Shown: piece by piece, positions 22,167-30,273 of the stretch | Numbering within the stretch: the first letter of the stretch is position 1 | How the letters are laid out: each line of letters starts with the position of its first letter | Virus record (IMG/VR): IMGVR_UViG_3300027522_000002 | Coordinates: 1 to 53,808 of that record | DNA length: 53,808 nucleotides | Source: a virus | Strand: one strand, 5' to 3' | Program-made: the position numbers and the translations under genes | The notes under the pieces: generated by a model | What the model saw: the letters and a program-made list of their open reading frames with translations, nothing else | Databases searched by the model: none | Told to the model about the DNA's origin: nothing

Positions 22167-22571
22167 ATGTACCAAGTAACAATGAAGACTCACAAGGATG
22201 GGGTCGAGGTCCTGTTCATGGACCGATGGTCCGAGGTGATCGATTGGGTTGCCGACCTCGAGCTTGGAGATAAGATCCAGAATCCATTCGAAGAATACTA
22301 CACCATTGCTTTGGTGTTCGAGGGTTCTCTCGATACGCACACAGAGTTCTATCCGGAAGACTCAAAGGAGAAGGGCAACCTGATCAACAATATGGTCAAG
22401 CTTTTGCCGGACAGGATGGGACAGGATGAGATAGTCGCAACGATAATGACTACGGCTTCGACGTATTGGAACCCTGATGAAATGGCGCAAGGGTTCGACA
22501 CACTTTCACAGATAGCTGACACCGTTAAGGAGCAGGGCAAGAATGCAGGACACAAGCGAAAGCTGCACTAA
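22167..22571 (+). CDS. early protein of unknown function
   Basis: A 134-residue acidic protein starting MYQVTMKTHKDGVEVLFMDR. The start at 22167 after AGAAGGA is preferred to a longer frame from 22065 that would overlap the preceding gene by 100 bases. It is alternating strand and helix in look, ending in a basic tail. No known family was recognised. Confidence 0.7.
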   Translation: MYQVTMKTHKDGVEVLFMDRWSEVIDWVADLELGDKIQNPFEEYYTIALVFEGSLDTHTEFYPEDSKEKGNLINNMVKLLPDRMGQDEIVATIMTTASTYWNPDEMAQGFDTLSQIADTVKEQGKNAGHKRKLH

Positions 22572-22749
22572 GAGTTTAAATCCGGCGGAGCAAGCACATC
22601 TTACATACCTTCGCCAACGTGTGGATAATTTACAGGAGGAGAGGTTTCGTCGGGACGCCCGACTATCAATCAACAACGAGATACATGCCGCAGTAAACGA
22701 GCTACGGCAATTCACTAGCAATCTTAGAAAAGAGGGACGTAGAATATGA
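22543..22749 (+). CDS. small helical early protein
   Basis: A 68-residue, highly charged helical protein (LRQRVDNLQEERFRRDARL) with one Cys. The ATG at 22543 follows AAGGAG and overlaps the previous gene by 29 bases. The end overlaps the next start (ATGA). No known family was recognised. Confidence 0.65.
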   Translation: MQDTSESCTKSLNPAEQAHLTYLRQRVDNLQEERFRRDARLSINNEIHAAVNELRQFTSNLRKEGRRI

Positions 22750-23057
22750 AATGGACTCCGGCAAAGGAGGAGAGGTTTCTTGACATGTGGATGAGACAAA
22801 ACAGGAAGGACGTAATTGATCGTCCGACTGTAGCTAAATACCACAACCAGGAATTATTAAAATCATCAGCCCGTAAAACGCAGGGCCCATACGAGCATCA
22901 GTCTGAAAGACGTAGTAGACGCGCCGAGCAGATCAACGCTTTGCTGCTGAAGGACTTGGACATAGAGACTATTTCAGAAGTTCTGGCGATCACACAAGCA
23001 ACCTGCATAAACATCATCAACCGCAACAACCTGCCCATAGAAGGGACATCACCATGA
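22746..23057 (+). CDS. possible HTH DNA-binding protein
   Basis: A 103-residue, strongly basic protein. The end (ALLLKDLDIETISEVLAITQATCINIINR) reads like a helix-turn-helix. The N-terminus MKWTPAKEERFLDMW resembles a Myb/SANT-like helix start. A DNA-binding role is inferred from pattern only. It is coupled on both sides by ATGA overlaps. Confidence 0.6.
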   Translation: MKWTPAKEERFLDMWMRQNRKDVIDRPTVAKYHNQELLKSSARKTQGPYEHQSERRSRRAEQINALLLKDLDIETISEVLAITQATCINIINRNNLPIEGTSP

Positions 23058-23524
23058 CCGATGCTACACACTTCACCTACAAGTCTTTCAGCACCACTGA
23101 TTTCTATGTCATGATTGAAGACATGACTACTGCTAACTCTGCATTCGGTGTGACCGATGAGGGCGAGACAGTGTTTTTCGGTCAACGTATAGTTGACAAA
23201 ATAAACATAAACTCTGGAGATTTTGTCGAGGCACAGTGCGTACCTAACTATGCGGACAAGAGGGACCACATACCGTGGCGGTGTGTTCGAGCCACTAAGA
23301 TCAAGGTCGAGAGTCCTGCGGATGCGGTGGACCACATACAGCTTACTGACTTCAATGTTATCGCAGATACCATGAGATCGGAGGAAGGGTGGTGGACCCA
23401 GGTTGAACTGGAAGAGCACTTGTCTGATGAAGGTATTTCTGCAGCTAGGATTGACGAGTTTCTCATGGACGAGAACCAACCGCTCGAGCAAGCTGTTGCT
23501 TTCCGCATACTCCCAAGGGAATAG
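23054..23524 (+). CDS. early protein, possible OB-fold plus winged-helix
   Basis: A 156-residue acidic protein. Residues 25-82 (GVTDEGETVFFGQRIVD, then SGDFVEAQCVPNYADKRD and PWRCVRAT) look like a beta-barrel OB fold. The C-terminal part (WWTQVELEEHLSDEG and later helices) looks like a small winged helix. A nucleic-acid role is a guess from this pattern; no known family was recognised. Confidence 0.65.
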   Translation: MTDATHFTYKSFSTTDFYVMIEDMTTANSAFGVTDEGETVFFGQRIVDKININSGDFVEAQCVPNYADKRDHIPWRCVRATKIKVESPADAVDHIQLTDFNVIADTMRSEEGWWTQVELEEHLSDEGISAARIDEFLMDENQPLEQAVAFRILPRE

Positions 23525-23538
23525 CTAACACTTGCATT

Positions 23539-23591
23539 CAGCCCCCAACTTGTGTATGTGAGGTCAACATACTTAGTACAACTGGGGGCTG
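23539..23591 (+). promoter_or_regulatory. long imperfect hairpin upstream of the RHH gene
   Basis: CAGCCCCCA at 23539 pairs with TGGGGGCTG ending at 23591, and GTATGT pairs with ACATAC closer in. Together they make a long interrupted stem that ends 2 bases before the ATG at 23594. It would hide the translation start of the RHH protein, so it may be an operator or an RNA control element. A TTGCAT - 17 bp - TATGTG promoter overlaps it. Confidence 0.6.
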
Positions 23592-23593
23592 AC

Positions 23594-23767
23594 ATGGCTA
23601 GAAAAAAGATGGAAGAAGATAAGAAACAAAAATTTCAGAACGTAGGTCTGATAAAAGAGGACCATGACTTACTTCGTGAGATTGCAAGTAAAGAACAGAG
23701 GTCCATGGCGCGACAACTATCGGTGTTGATACGTCAAGCTCATGAGTTTCAAGCAAAAAGTGTTTGA
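23594..23767 (+). CDS. ribbon-helix-helix (Arc/MetJ-type) DNA-binding protein
   Basis: A 57-residue protein starting MARKKMEEDKKQKFQNVGL. A basic N-terminus is followed by a strand (FQNVGL), helix A (EDHDLLREIASKEQ) and helix B (SMARQLSVLIRQAHEFQ). This is the ribbon-helix-helix pattern of small phage repressors. The start at 23594 is chosen because the longer frame from 23552 would be read out of the upstream hairpin. It is the last plus-strand gene before the terminator and likely controls its own operon. Confidence 0.7.
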   Translation: MARKKMEEDKKQKFQNVGLIKEDHDLLREIASKEQRSMARQLSVLIRQAHEFQAKSV

Positions 23768-23783
23768 CTTGATTGGCTTGATA

Positions 23784-23798
23784 GGGATATTATATCCC
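23784..23798. promoter_or_regulatory. palindrome GGGATAT-T-ATATCCC
   Basis: A perfect 7-bp palindrome with a 1-base centre lies in the convergent gap between the RHH gene and the minus-strand helicase partner. It overlaps a TTGACT - 18 bp - TATTAT match (23764-23793). It could be an operator for the RHH protein. Nothing downstream on the plus strand needs a promoter. Confidence 0.45.
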
Positions 23799-23823
23799 CA
23801 CCACTTGCATGTTTTCTGCTCGA

Positions 23824-24078
23824 CTAGGCTTCTCTTAATTTGAGGAGCCTTTTTTTCTTCTTGCCTTCGATCTGATAGGGTTTTTCCTTTGAGTACCCCC
23901 TGATCTGCGTGACGGTTGAGTAGGATTTGTTCATGCCTCTAAGCAGCGCACGGGCAACATCTTCCTCGAGTCCGGTCTGCTCGGCAAGAACCTTGGTCCC
24001 TGTCTCGAGAGTCCGGAGCCCTTTCTTAAAGTCCACCATCGTTTCTATTATTTCTTCGTGGGCTTCAAACTTAGCCAT
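23824..24078 (-). CDS. small helical protein translated with the SNF2-type helicase
   Basis: An 84-residue protein starting MAKFEAHEEIIETMVDF. The central block KVLAEQTGLEEDVARALLRGMNKS is HTH-like, and the end is Lys/Arg-rich. It overlaps the helicase gene by 31 bases and has a GAGGCACGGG ribosome site. Its last codons lie inside the plus-strand terminator at 23826-23856. No known family was recognised. Confidence 0.65.
   Translation of the reverse strand: MAKFEAHEEIIETMVDFKKGLRTLETGTKVLAEQTGLEEDVARALLRGMNKSYSTVTQIRGYSKEKPYQIEGKKKKRLLKLREA
23826..23856 (+). terminator. intrinsic terminator ending early module II
   Basis: A 9-bp stem (AGGCTTCTC with GAGGAGCCT, one G-T pair) with a TTAATTT loop is followed by seven T. 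It stops plus-strand transcription before it runs into the minus-strand helicase genes, and it lies within the 3' end of the minus-strand 84-residue gene. Confidence 0.85.
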
Positions 24079-25517
24079 TCCCGTGCCTCTTCTCCGAGGA
24101 CCTTGGCCCCGATACTGATCTTGTTTCTCAGAGACTCAACGATCTTCTCGTCTATCGTGCCTTCAGTAATCAGATCGATGTACGTCACGTTGTGCTTCTG
24201 TCCGATCCGGTGGGCTCGATCCTCTGATTGGATGCGTGTCTCCAAGTTGTAGTCGTTGGCATAGTACACCACAAGATTGGCCTCGGTCAACGTCAGGCCA
24301 TAGCCAGCGGTAGCAGGGTTGCCTACAAAAAATCGGAGAGGATGGTTTGGATTCTGGAAGTTAAGAACTGCCGCCGCCCGATCATCGTCTGATGTATCTC
24401 CAAAGTATGCCACCGCAGTGCCTTTGCCAAATTTCTTGTTCAACATTTCTGTGATCTGCTTGATGTCGTATCGGAACCGAGACCAGATGATAGCCTTCCC
24501 CTGGTGTTCTTCCATGATCTCATCGAGCGCATCCATTCGGCGCGAGGAAAAGTATTTCATTGTGCCATCATCAGTCTTGAGGTGACCGGACATAACCTGC
24601 TGAAGCCGAAGCATCTGTGTTATGATAGCTGGAGCCGACACCATTTCACCATCATCGAATAGGATCAGGGCCTGCTGCTGTAGTTTCTCGTACATCTTTA
24701 GCTGTTCGTCGGTCAGCGTAACGTACCGAGCCGTGTATATTTTGTCAGGAAGATCGAGGCAGTCTTTCTTGAGCACTCGATAAGCAAACATGTCGATCTT
24801 TTTTGTAAGCTCATCGATGTTCTTGTATCCTACGATCTGTTGAAAAGCTTGAGCACCCATAGACCTGCGTTGTGTGACAGCGTACCTTCCTTGAAAAGCA
24901 TAGTATGATTCGTATCCGAGCAGACCTTTCCGCATGAACTCAAACTGCGAGTAGATATCCATTGGACTTTTTGTAACCGGAGAACCTGTCAACAGTCTTC
25001 TGTAGTTAAAACCGTCAGCGATTTTCATTAGGTGTTTACTGCGCTTGGCTTTGTGATTCTTTATCGTTGTTGATTCGTCTATTGCAATTAACCCATAGGG
25101 TCCGAGCGCACGACTTAACCACTGACCCGCTGCATTTCCTTTGACCGAGGAGAAAGCTTCGACGTTCATTACAAAGATTGTTAGACCAGCGAAGGGTTGC
25201 TTTACAGACTGCACTTCTGCCTGTTGTTTCTTTGTGCCGCCAGACACCCATCGAATCACACGGTGCGGGACATCGTCGGACATATGCTCGGGGATTTCTT
25301 TGGCTACCCAGTTCCTATAGACGCCCTTGGGTGCGATGATTAAAGCGAAGTTAATTTTTCCTGCTAGGAACAACAAGCCGATGTTATCGATAAGAACTTT
25401 AGACTTCCCAGTTCCCATCTCCATGAAGTAACCGAACTCTTGCCGATCCCAACCTTGTTCCAGCGCAGTCACCTGGTGATCAAATGGTTTTAATTTATAT
25501 TTGTAGTTGACAGTCAT
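24048..25517 (-). CDS. SNF2-family DNA helicase
   Basis: A 489-residue protein. Motif I MGTGKS (GTGKS at 35-39), motif II DES at 147-149 in LIAIDEST, motif III LLTGSP near 175-180, and motif VI RAHRIGQ near 440 define an SF2 SNF2-like helicase or translocase. The start at 25517 follows GGAG 7 bases upstream; a GTG at 25520 is possible. It has its own strand and probably its own promoter between early and replication genes. Phage enzymes of this type are thought to help replication or recombination. Confidence 0.9.
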   Translation of the reverse strand: MTVNYKYKLKPFDHQVTALEQGWDRQEFGYFMEMGTGKSKVLIDNIGLLFLAGKINFALIIAPKGVYRNWVAKEIPEHMSDDVPHRVIRWVSGGTKKQQAEVQSVKQPFAGLTIFVMNVEAFSSVKGNAAGQWLSRALGPYGLIAIDESTTIKNHKAKRSKHLMKIADGFNYRRLLTGSPVTKSPMDIYSQFEFMRKGLLGYESYYAFQGRYAVTQRRSMGAQAFQQIVGYKNIDELTKKIDMFAYRVLKKDCLDLPDKIYTARYVTLTDEQLKMYEKLQQQALILFDDGEMVSAPAIITQMLRLQQVMSGHLKTDDGTMKYFSSRRMDALDEIMEEHQGKAIIWSRFRYDIKQITEMLNKKFGKGTAVAYFGDTSDDDRAAAVLNFQNPNHPLRFFVGNPATAGYGLTLTEANLVVYYANDYNLETRIQSEDRAHRIGQKHNVTYIDLITEGTIDEKIVESLRNKISIGAKVLGEEAREWLSLKPTKK

Positions 25518-25536
25518 CACATATCTCCACTATTGT
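25507..25536 (+). promoter_or_regulatory. promoter of the replication operon, TTGACA - 18 bp - TATTGT
   Basis: TTGACA at 25507-25512 matches the consensus -35, and TATTGT lies at 25531-25536 with an 18-bp gap. It reads into the gene at 25594 and overlaps the start of the divergent helicase gene, so the two units may compete. Confidence 0.55.
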
Positions 25537-25593
25537 CTTTCTTGTGGATAGCATGAGGCTCCCACACAAATCAACCCTGAAGAGGAAAAACTT

Positions 25594-26154
25594 ATGAGCG
25601 AACTATTTGAAGACTTTTTCGACGAGGCTTACGCGGTAGGCAAAGTCGATACTGGGGTAACTAAAAACCTTAGTCATCTGGTGCGGACGTTACGAAACGT
25701 TGAGTCCCAGATCGAGGATGCGGAGTCCCATCTTAAAGCACTCAAGCAAGAGAAGCACAAACTGTCTGTCGAAGGTATCCCTGCCTTGATGGATGAGATG
25801 GGCGTCGAGCGTTTGGATGTAGACGGTATGACCGTCGAGCGTAAAATGATTGTCGCTGCGTCAATCCCTGCGGCGAACAAAGATCAAGCTTTTGATTGGC
25901 TCCGGTCCAATGGTTTAGATGATATCATCAAGAACGATATCACTGTGTCCTTTGGTAAGGGCGAGGACAACTTAGCTGGGGATGCTGTCGGTATCCTGCG
26001 TGATCGAGGTTTCGATCCTAAGACTAAGACACACGTCCACCCATCAACACTGAAAGCATTCGTTAAAGAACGGATCACTGATGGAAAACCAATCGATCTC
26101 GATATGTTCGGGGCATTCATTTCAAACACCGCAGTTATCAAGAGGAAAGTATAA
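25594..26154 (+). CDS. replication-operon protein of unknown function
   Basis: A 186-residue protein. Residues 25-60 form a coiled coil (NVESQIEDAESHLKALKQEK). The remainder is mixed, with RLDVDGMTVERK and the C-terminal block HPSTLKAFVKERI then LDMFGAFISNTAVIKRK. This form is common as a conserved phage protein beside SSB-like genes. Its place as the first gene, overlapping the SSB-like start (TAATG), suggests a partner in DNA replication. Confidence 0.75.
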   Translation: MSELFEDFFDEAYAVGKVDTGVTKNLSHLVRTLRNVESQIEDAESHLKALKQEKHKLSVEGIPALMDEMGVERLDVDGMTVERKMIVAASIPAANKDQAFDWLRSNGLDDIIKNDITVSFGKGEDNLAGDAVGILRDRGFDPKTKTHVHPSTLKAFVKERITDGKPIDLDMFGAFISNTAVIKRKV

Positions 26155-26948
26155 TGGCTAACGCAGTAGCAACTAAGAAAGAAACCGCAATCTCAACCGA
26201 TATCATGGACGATATCTTAGAGTTCGCGGGTGAAGGTGCAACCTTTGACAGTTCCGAAATGCAGATCCCGTTCATCCGTATCTTGCAAGCGATGTCTCCC
26301 CAGCTAAAGAAGCGGGAAGCAGAGTACATCGAGGGTGCGGAGCAAGGTGATATGTTCAACACAGTCACTGGTGACAAGTTCAAAGGTGAGGATGGTATGA
26401 TTGTACTGCCCTGCTACCAGACAGTGAAGTACCTTGAGTTCGTGCCCCGTGATTTGGGTGGCGGGTTCCAAGGAGAGATCAGCCCGACTGATCCTGTTCT
26501 CCAGAAGACAACTCGTAATGGCTCCAAGGAGATACTTCCCAACGGTCACGAACTGGTTAAGTCGGACCAACACTTCTGCTTGGTGATCGATGCAGACGGT
26601 ATCACACAGCCTGTTGTGATTGACATGAAGTCAACACAGCTAAAGGTTAGCCGCCGTTGGAAGACAAAGATTGCAATGCAAAAGGTCAAGCACCCCAAGA
26701 CAGGTGCCATGGTTCTACCGCCGCTGTTCGCAACCCAGTGGAAATTCTCCACTGTTGAGGAGAGCAATGACCAAGGCTCATGGTTCAACTACGCTATTGA
26801 GAAGATTGGTTTGGTCAATGACCGTGACCTTCTTCAAGAGGCTCTCACCTTCCGCACCAGTGTTGCTGCGGGAGAACTAAAAGCTGCTAAAGATCCAGAA
26901 CATCAGCAGAAACGTGCTGAAGAGGATGCTGATTCCATCCCGTTCTAA
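26154..26948 (+). CDS. single-stranded DNA-binding-like protein
   Basis: A 264-residue protein. The core is beta-rich (EGAEQGDMFNTVTGDK, VVIDMKSTQLKVSRRWKTK) and the C-terminus is acidic, ending EEDADSIPF. That end is the hallmark tip of bacterial SSB proteins (DDDIPF), which docks replication partners. The core is not the OB fold of E. coli SSB as far as I can see; a phage-specific SSB family is likely. It is followed by an intrinsic terminator, then the primase, so it should be made in excess over downstream proteins. Confidence 0.75.
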   Translation: MANAVATKKETAISTDIMDDILEFAGEGATFDSSEMQIPFIRILQAMSPQLKKREAEYIEGAEQGDMFNTVTGDKFKGEDGMIVLPCYQTVKYLEFVPRDLGGGFQGEISPTDPVLQKTTRNGSKEILPNGHELVKSDQHFCLVIDADGITQPVVIDMKSTQLKVSRRWKTKIAMQKVKHPKTGAMVLPPLFATQWKFSTVEESNDQGSWFNYAIEKIGLVNDRDLLQEALTFRTSVAAGELKAAKDPEHQQKRAEEDADSIPF

Positions 26949-26956
26949 GTAGCTTT

Positions 26957-27002
26957 GGAGAAGGTTAACAAAAGTATCTTGATTGTTAACCTTCTCCTTT
27001 TT
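26957..27002 (+). terminator. intrinsic terminator between SSB-like and primase genes
   Basis: A perfect 14-bp stem (GGAGAAGGTTAACA with TGTTAACCTTCTCC), a 13-base loop and TTTTT lie within the replication operon. Partial stopping here would set the ratio of SSB-like protein to replisome enzymes. Confidence 0.9.
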
Positions 27003-27016
27003 CCAAGGAGACACGC

Positions 27017-28549
27017 ATGACACAGGCAGAAAGACTGCTTGCCTCTTTTGCTGGGGCTCATAACGCACACGGTACAACAACCGTTGGTCGCGTTGGCCGC
27101 AATGGAAAGGCAGAGTCAAAGAGTATGATTGTTCGGGAGCCTCTGACACAGGAGCTAGTTCAATCCCACATAGATGGGAAGAACGGCGTTGGGGCAATAC
27201 CGATCAACGACCAGAACAAATGCCAGTTCGGGGCATTGGATATTGATGTATACGATTTGAACCAAGATGAACTACAGGCTAAGATTAAAAAGTTGAAGCT
27301 TCCTTTAATCCACTGCCGATCTAAATCAGGTGGGGCTCACCTCTACCTGTTCATGAAGGATTGGGAGCAAGCTGCGGACATAAGAGATTACCTGACAGAA
27401 ATGTCGATAGCCTTGGGTTACAGTGGTTGCGAAGTATTTCCGAAGCAAGACACAATTATTGCAGAGCGTGGAGACGTGGGTAACTTTATTAACATGCCCT
27501 ACTTCAACGCCGAACTTCCACAGAGATACGCCTTCAACAAGAAGGCCGAGGCAATGGAACTGGATGAGTTCCTAGACGCGGTGAAAAAGGCTAGGGTTTC
27601 TTTGTCAGACCTCGAGGGTCTTCGCCTGTCCAAGCCTCGAAAGCATTTCACAGATGGGCCTCCCTGCCTTGAGCACTTGTTCTCGGACGGACCTGTCGAG
27701 GAGTTCCGCAACAACACTCTGTTTAACGTGGCTAGATACTGCAAGATGAAGAGCCCTGACCAGTGGCAACAAGAGTTCGAAGGGTACAACCGTACACTTG
27801 CAAGCCCTCCCCTTCCATCCAGTGAGATCGTAAACCTCACCAAGCAGCATGAGAAAAAAGAGTATCTCTACACCTGTAAGGATGAGCCGATGCGGGGATA
27901 CTGTGACCCTGCAGTATGTGCCACCAGGAAATTTGGTATAGGCAACGATGCGCCAGATGCTGTTTCGGTTGGTGGTCTTACAATTATGTTGTCCGAGCCA
28001 CGCCTGTTTTTCATGGACGTGGATGGAGACAGAATACAGTTGAGCACTGAGCAACTACAGAATCAAACGCTGTTTCAACGTGCTTGCATGGATCAAAAGA
28101 ACATGATGCCTCCGCCGATGAAACCTCAGAAGTGGCAGCAACTGGTCAACAGTTTGATGCAGGGTGCGACCTTCTTAGAAGTGCCGCCGGAACTGACAAC
28201 CGCAGGACAGTTCAAAGATCACTTGCGTAGTTACTGCACAAGCCATGTACGAGCCATGTCCCCAGAGGAAATGGATATGGGAAAGCCATGGACGGATGCA
28301 GGTACAACGAAGTTTAAGTTAGATGGTTTGTTAGAGTATCTTCATCACCGTAGATTCTCGGGCCCGACCAGAGGACAACTCATGCAGATGATTCGAGACT
28401 TGGGGGGAGACACTGGTAAGCAGAACATTGTTAAGCGCAGCCCGAAAGGCGAAGTCAAATCAACTCTTAGGTGTTGGATAATTCCTGCCTTTGACGAAGG
28501 CGAAGTTGAACTACCAATTAAGGAGATATCAAATGACATCCCGTTCTAA
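27017..28549 (+). CDS. archaeo-eukaryotic-type primase
   Basis: A 510-residue protein. ALDIDVY with Asp75/Asp77, RSKSGGAHLY at 101-110 and GNFINMPYF at 155-163 form the AEP primase core (metal site, nucleotide site). Cys217, Cys287, Cys296 and Cys301 could bind an iron-sulfur cluster or zinc in a PriL-like lobe. The C-terminus ends EISNDIPF, an SSB-like tip. The gene starts after AAGGAGAC and is in the same operon as helicase and polymerase. It would make RNA or DNA primers for the phage polymerase. Confidence 0.85.
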   Translation: MTQAERLLASFAGAHNAHGTTTVGRVGRNGKAESKSMIVREPLTQELVQSHIDGKNGVGAIPINDQNKCQFGALDIDVYDLNQDELQAKIKKLKLPLIHCRSKSGGAHLYLFMKDWEQAADIRDYLTEMSIALGYSGCEVFPKQDTIIAERGDVGNFINMPYFNAELPQRYAFNKKAEAMELDEFLDAVKKARVSLSDLEGLRLSKPRKHFTDGPPCLEHLFSDGPVEEFRNNTLFNVARYCKMKSPDQWQQEFEGYNRTLASPPLPSSEIVNLTKQHEKKEYLYTCKDEPMRGYCDPAVCATRKFGIGNDAPDAVSVGGLTIMLSEPRLFFMDVDGDRIQLSTEQLQNQTLFQRACMDQKNMMPPPMKPQKWQQLVNSLMQGATFLEVPPELTTAGQFKDHLRSYCTSHVRAMSPEEMDMGKPWTDAGTTKFKLDGLLEYLHHRRFSGPTRGQLMQMIRDLGGDTGKQNIVKRSPKGEVKSTLRCWIIPAFDEGEVELPIKEISNDIPF

Positions 28550-28757
28550 TAAGCTGATGAGGGTATCCGAAGTAGCCGATCTGCTTGGGGTATCTAGGTC
28601 CTATGTCTACAAGCTGGCGCAAACAGATCCAAACTTCCCGCAGCCTATTGTGCTGGGCAGTGAGCACAGCAAACGATCCGCCAGCCGCTGGGTTCTACTG
28701 GAGATCGAGGATTGGGTTAACAACAGACCAAGAGGAAAAGATTATGATTCCGAATAG
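28533..28757 (+). CDS. AlpA/excisionase-like HTH protein
   Basis: A 74-residue protein starting MTSRSNKLMRVSEVADLLGV. The block RVSEVADLLGVSRSYVYKLAQ followed by FPQPIVLG and the C-terminal EIEDWVNNR is the AlpA-type MerR-like HTH. Such proteins act as small regulators or excisionases; no integrase is present, so regulation is more likely. The perfect ribosome site AAGGAGATATC lies inside the primase end, and the gene overlaps both neighbours. Confidence 0.8.
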   Translation: MTSRSNKLMRVSEVADLLGVSRSYVYKLAQTDPNFPQPIVLGSEHSKRSASRWVLLEIEDWVNNRPRGKDYDSE

Positions 28758-30273
28758 TAAGCTCTTGTTGGGTCCCCCTGGATGCGGGAAAACATTTCGT
28801 TTGATACAGGAAATACAGAACGCTCTTGACTCAGGAGCCCACCCCTCAAGGATTGGGGTGATCTCATTCACTCGAAAAGCAATCGAGGAAATGATCTCAA
28901 GGTCCTGTGCCAAGTTTAATCTGGAGCCCAAAGATTTTCCTTACATGAAAACATCTCATGCGTTCGGGTTCCATGGGCTGGGACTCAAGACTACGGACAT
29001 CATGAGCCCCGAAGACTATGCCAACATAGGCCGTGAGATTGGGCTAACGTTCGAGGGCAAAGACTACACGTCATTGGATGGTGGGGTCACACTGCCTACA
29101 GTGGGCGGGTCAGGAGCACGGTACTTGCAGCTAGACAACAGGGCTCGGCTCCGGAAGATCGAGATCGAACAGGAGTATAACGAGGAAGCGGATTGGAGTT
29201 TGTTTTTTGCCAAGCTGAAACAACTATCCGAGCAGTTGGTCGAGTACAAAAGATCAACAGACAAGTACGACTTTGTTGATATGATAGAACAGTACATCGA
29301 GCACGGCGAGACTCCGAATCTGGACTACCTGTTTATTGATGAGGCCCAAGACTTCACCCCGCTGCAGTGGGAAATGGCTCGTAAGATTGCGTCGAGCTCC
29401 GAGAATGTTTGGGTTGCTGGAGACGATGATCAAGCTATCCACCGATGGACAGGCGTGGATGTTGCGGAGTTCAACAACTGTTCGACTAACATCGAGGTGC
29501 TGAGTCAGTCGTTTCGGATCCCTAAGTCTGTCCACCGTCTTGCGCTGTCTGTATCAAAAAGAATTTCGGGACGCCATGAAAAGACGTTCACCGCTCGGGA
29601 GGAAGAGGGCAAGGTCGAATACATAAACTATCTTTCAGAGGCCCCGCTGCACGAAGGATCATGGACGTTGATGGCGCGGACCAACGGGTACGTCTCAGAG
29701 ATGGCGAATTATCTGCGAGGGCAGGGCTACAAGTACTCTCGCAATGGTAGGTCCAGCTTGTCAGAGATCTTGGTGCAAAACCTTTTGACTTGGGATGAGT
29801 TGTGCAAGGATGGATCAGTTCCTTTGCCTGACGTTAAGCGTTTGTACGACTCAGTAAAGAAACAGGGAGTGGACGCTGTTGTCCGAAGGGGCGCGATGCA
29901 ACTGCTTGACGCTCTACCTGCAGATACTACGCTGTCAATGAAAGAACTGGTAAAGGACTACGGTCTGTTGAAGGACTCGGCTTACGGCGCATACGAGATA
30001 CTAAACGTGCCGAGCTCCGAGCAAGAGTACATCGATGCTATCTTCCGAAGAGGAGAGAATCTTTTATCTAAACCTCGGATCAAAGTCTCTACGTTCCATG
30101 CTATGAAGGGCGGGGAAGATGATAACTGTATGGTCTGGACTGCATCGACCAAGGCGTGTGACCGCAGTAAATTTCCTGACGATGAGCATCGAGCTTTTTA
30201 TGTCGCAGTAACTAGGGCGAGGCATAACTTATACATCCTGCAGTCCAGCAACAAATATAGGTACACGTTATGA
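28744..30273 (+). CDS. UvrD/Rep-like superfamily 1 DNA helicase
   Basis: A 509-residue protein. Walker A GPPGCGKT at 10-17, motif Ia VISFTRKAIEEM near 39-50, DEAQD at 199-203, GDDDQAIHRW at 226-235 and SQSFRIP at 254-260 are present, with late motifs STFHAMKG and FYVAVTRARHNL near the end. This is a compact SF1A helicase (E. coli Rep/UvrD are about 670-720). The start at 28744 after AAGAGGAAAAG is chosen; a longer frame lacks a ribosome site. It unwinds DNA for the phage polymerase. Confidence 0.9.
   Translation: MIPNSKLLLGPPGCGKTFRLIQEIQNALDSGAHPSRIGVISFTRKAIEEMISRSCAKFNLEPKDFPYMKTSHAFGFHGLGLKTTDIMSPEDYANIGREIGLTFEGKDYTSLDGGVTLPTVGGSGARYLQLDNRARLRKIEIEQEYNEEADWSLFFAKLKQLSEQLVEYKRSTDKYDFVDMIEQYIEHGETPNLDYLFIDEAQDFTPLQWEMARKIASSSENVWVAGDDDQAIHRWTGVDVAEFNNCSTNIEVLSQSFRIPKSVHRLALSVSKRISGRHEKTFTAREEEGKVEYINYLSEAPLHEGSWTLMARTNGYVSEMANYLRGQGYKYSRNGRSSLSEILVQNLLTWDELCKDGSVPLPDVKRLYDSVKKQGVDAVVRRGAMQLLDALPADTTLSMKELVKDYGLLKDSAYGAYEILNVPSSEQEYIDAIFRRGENLLSKPRIKVSTFHAMKGGEDDNCMVWTASTKACDRSKFPDDEHRAFYVAVTRARHNLYILQSSNKYRYTL

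Noticed and set aside
23784-23798. Palindrome as an attP core
   Set aside because: No integrase gene, and no tRNA-like sequence nearby. An operator role is simpler.
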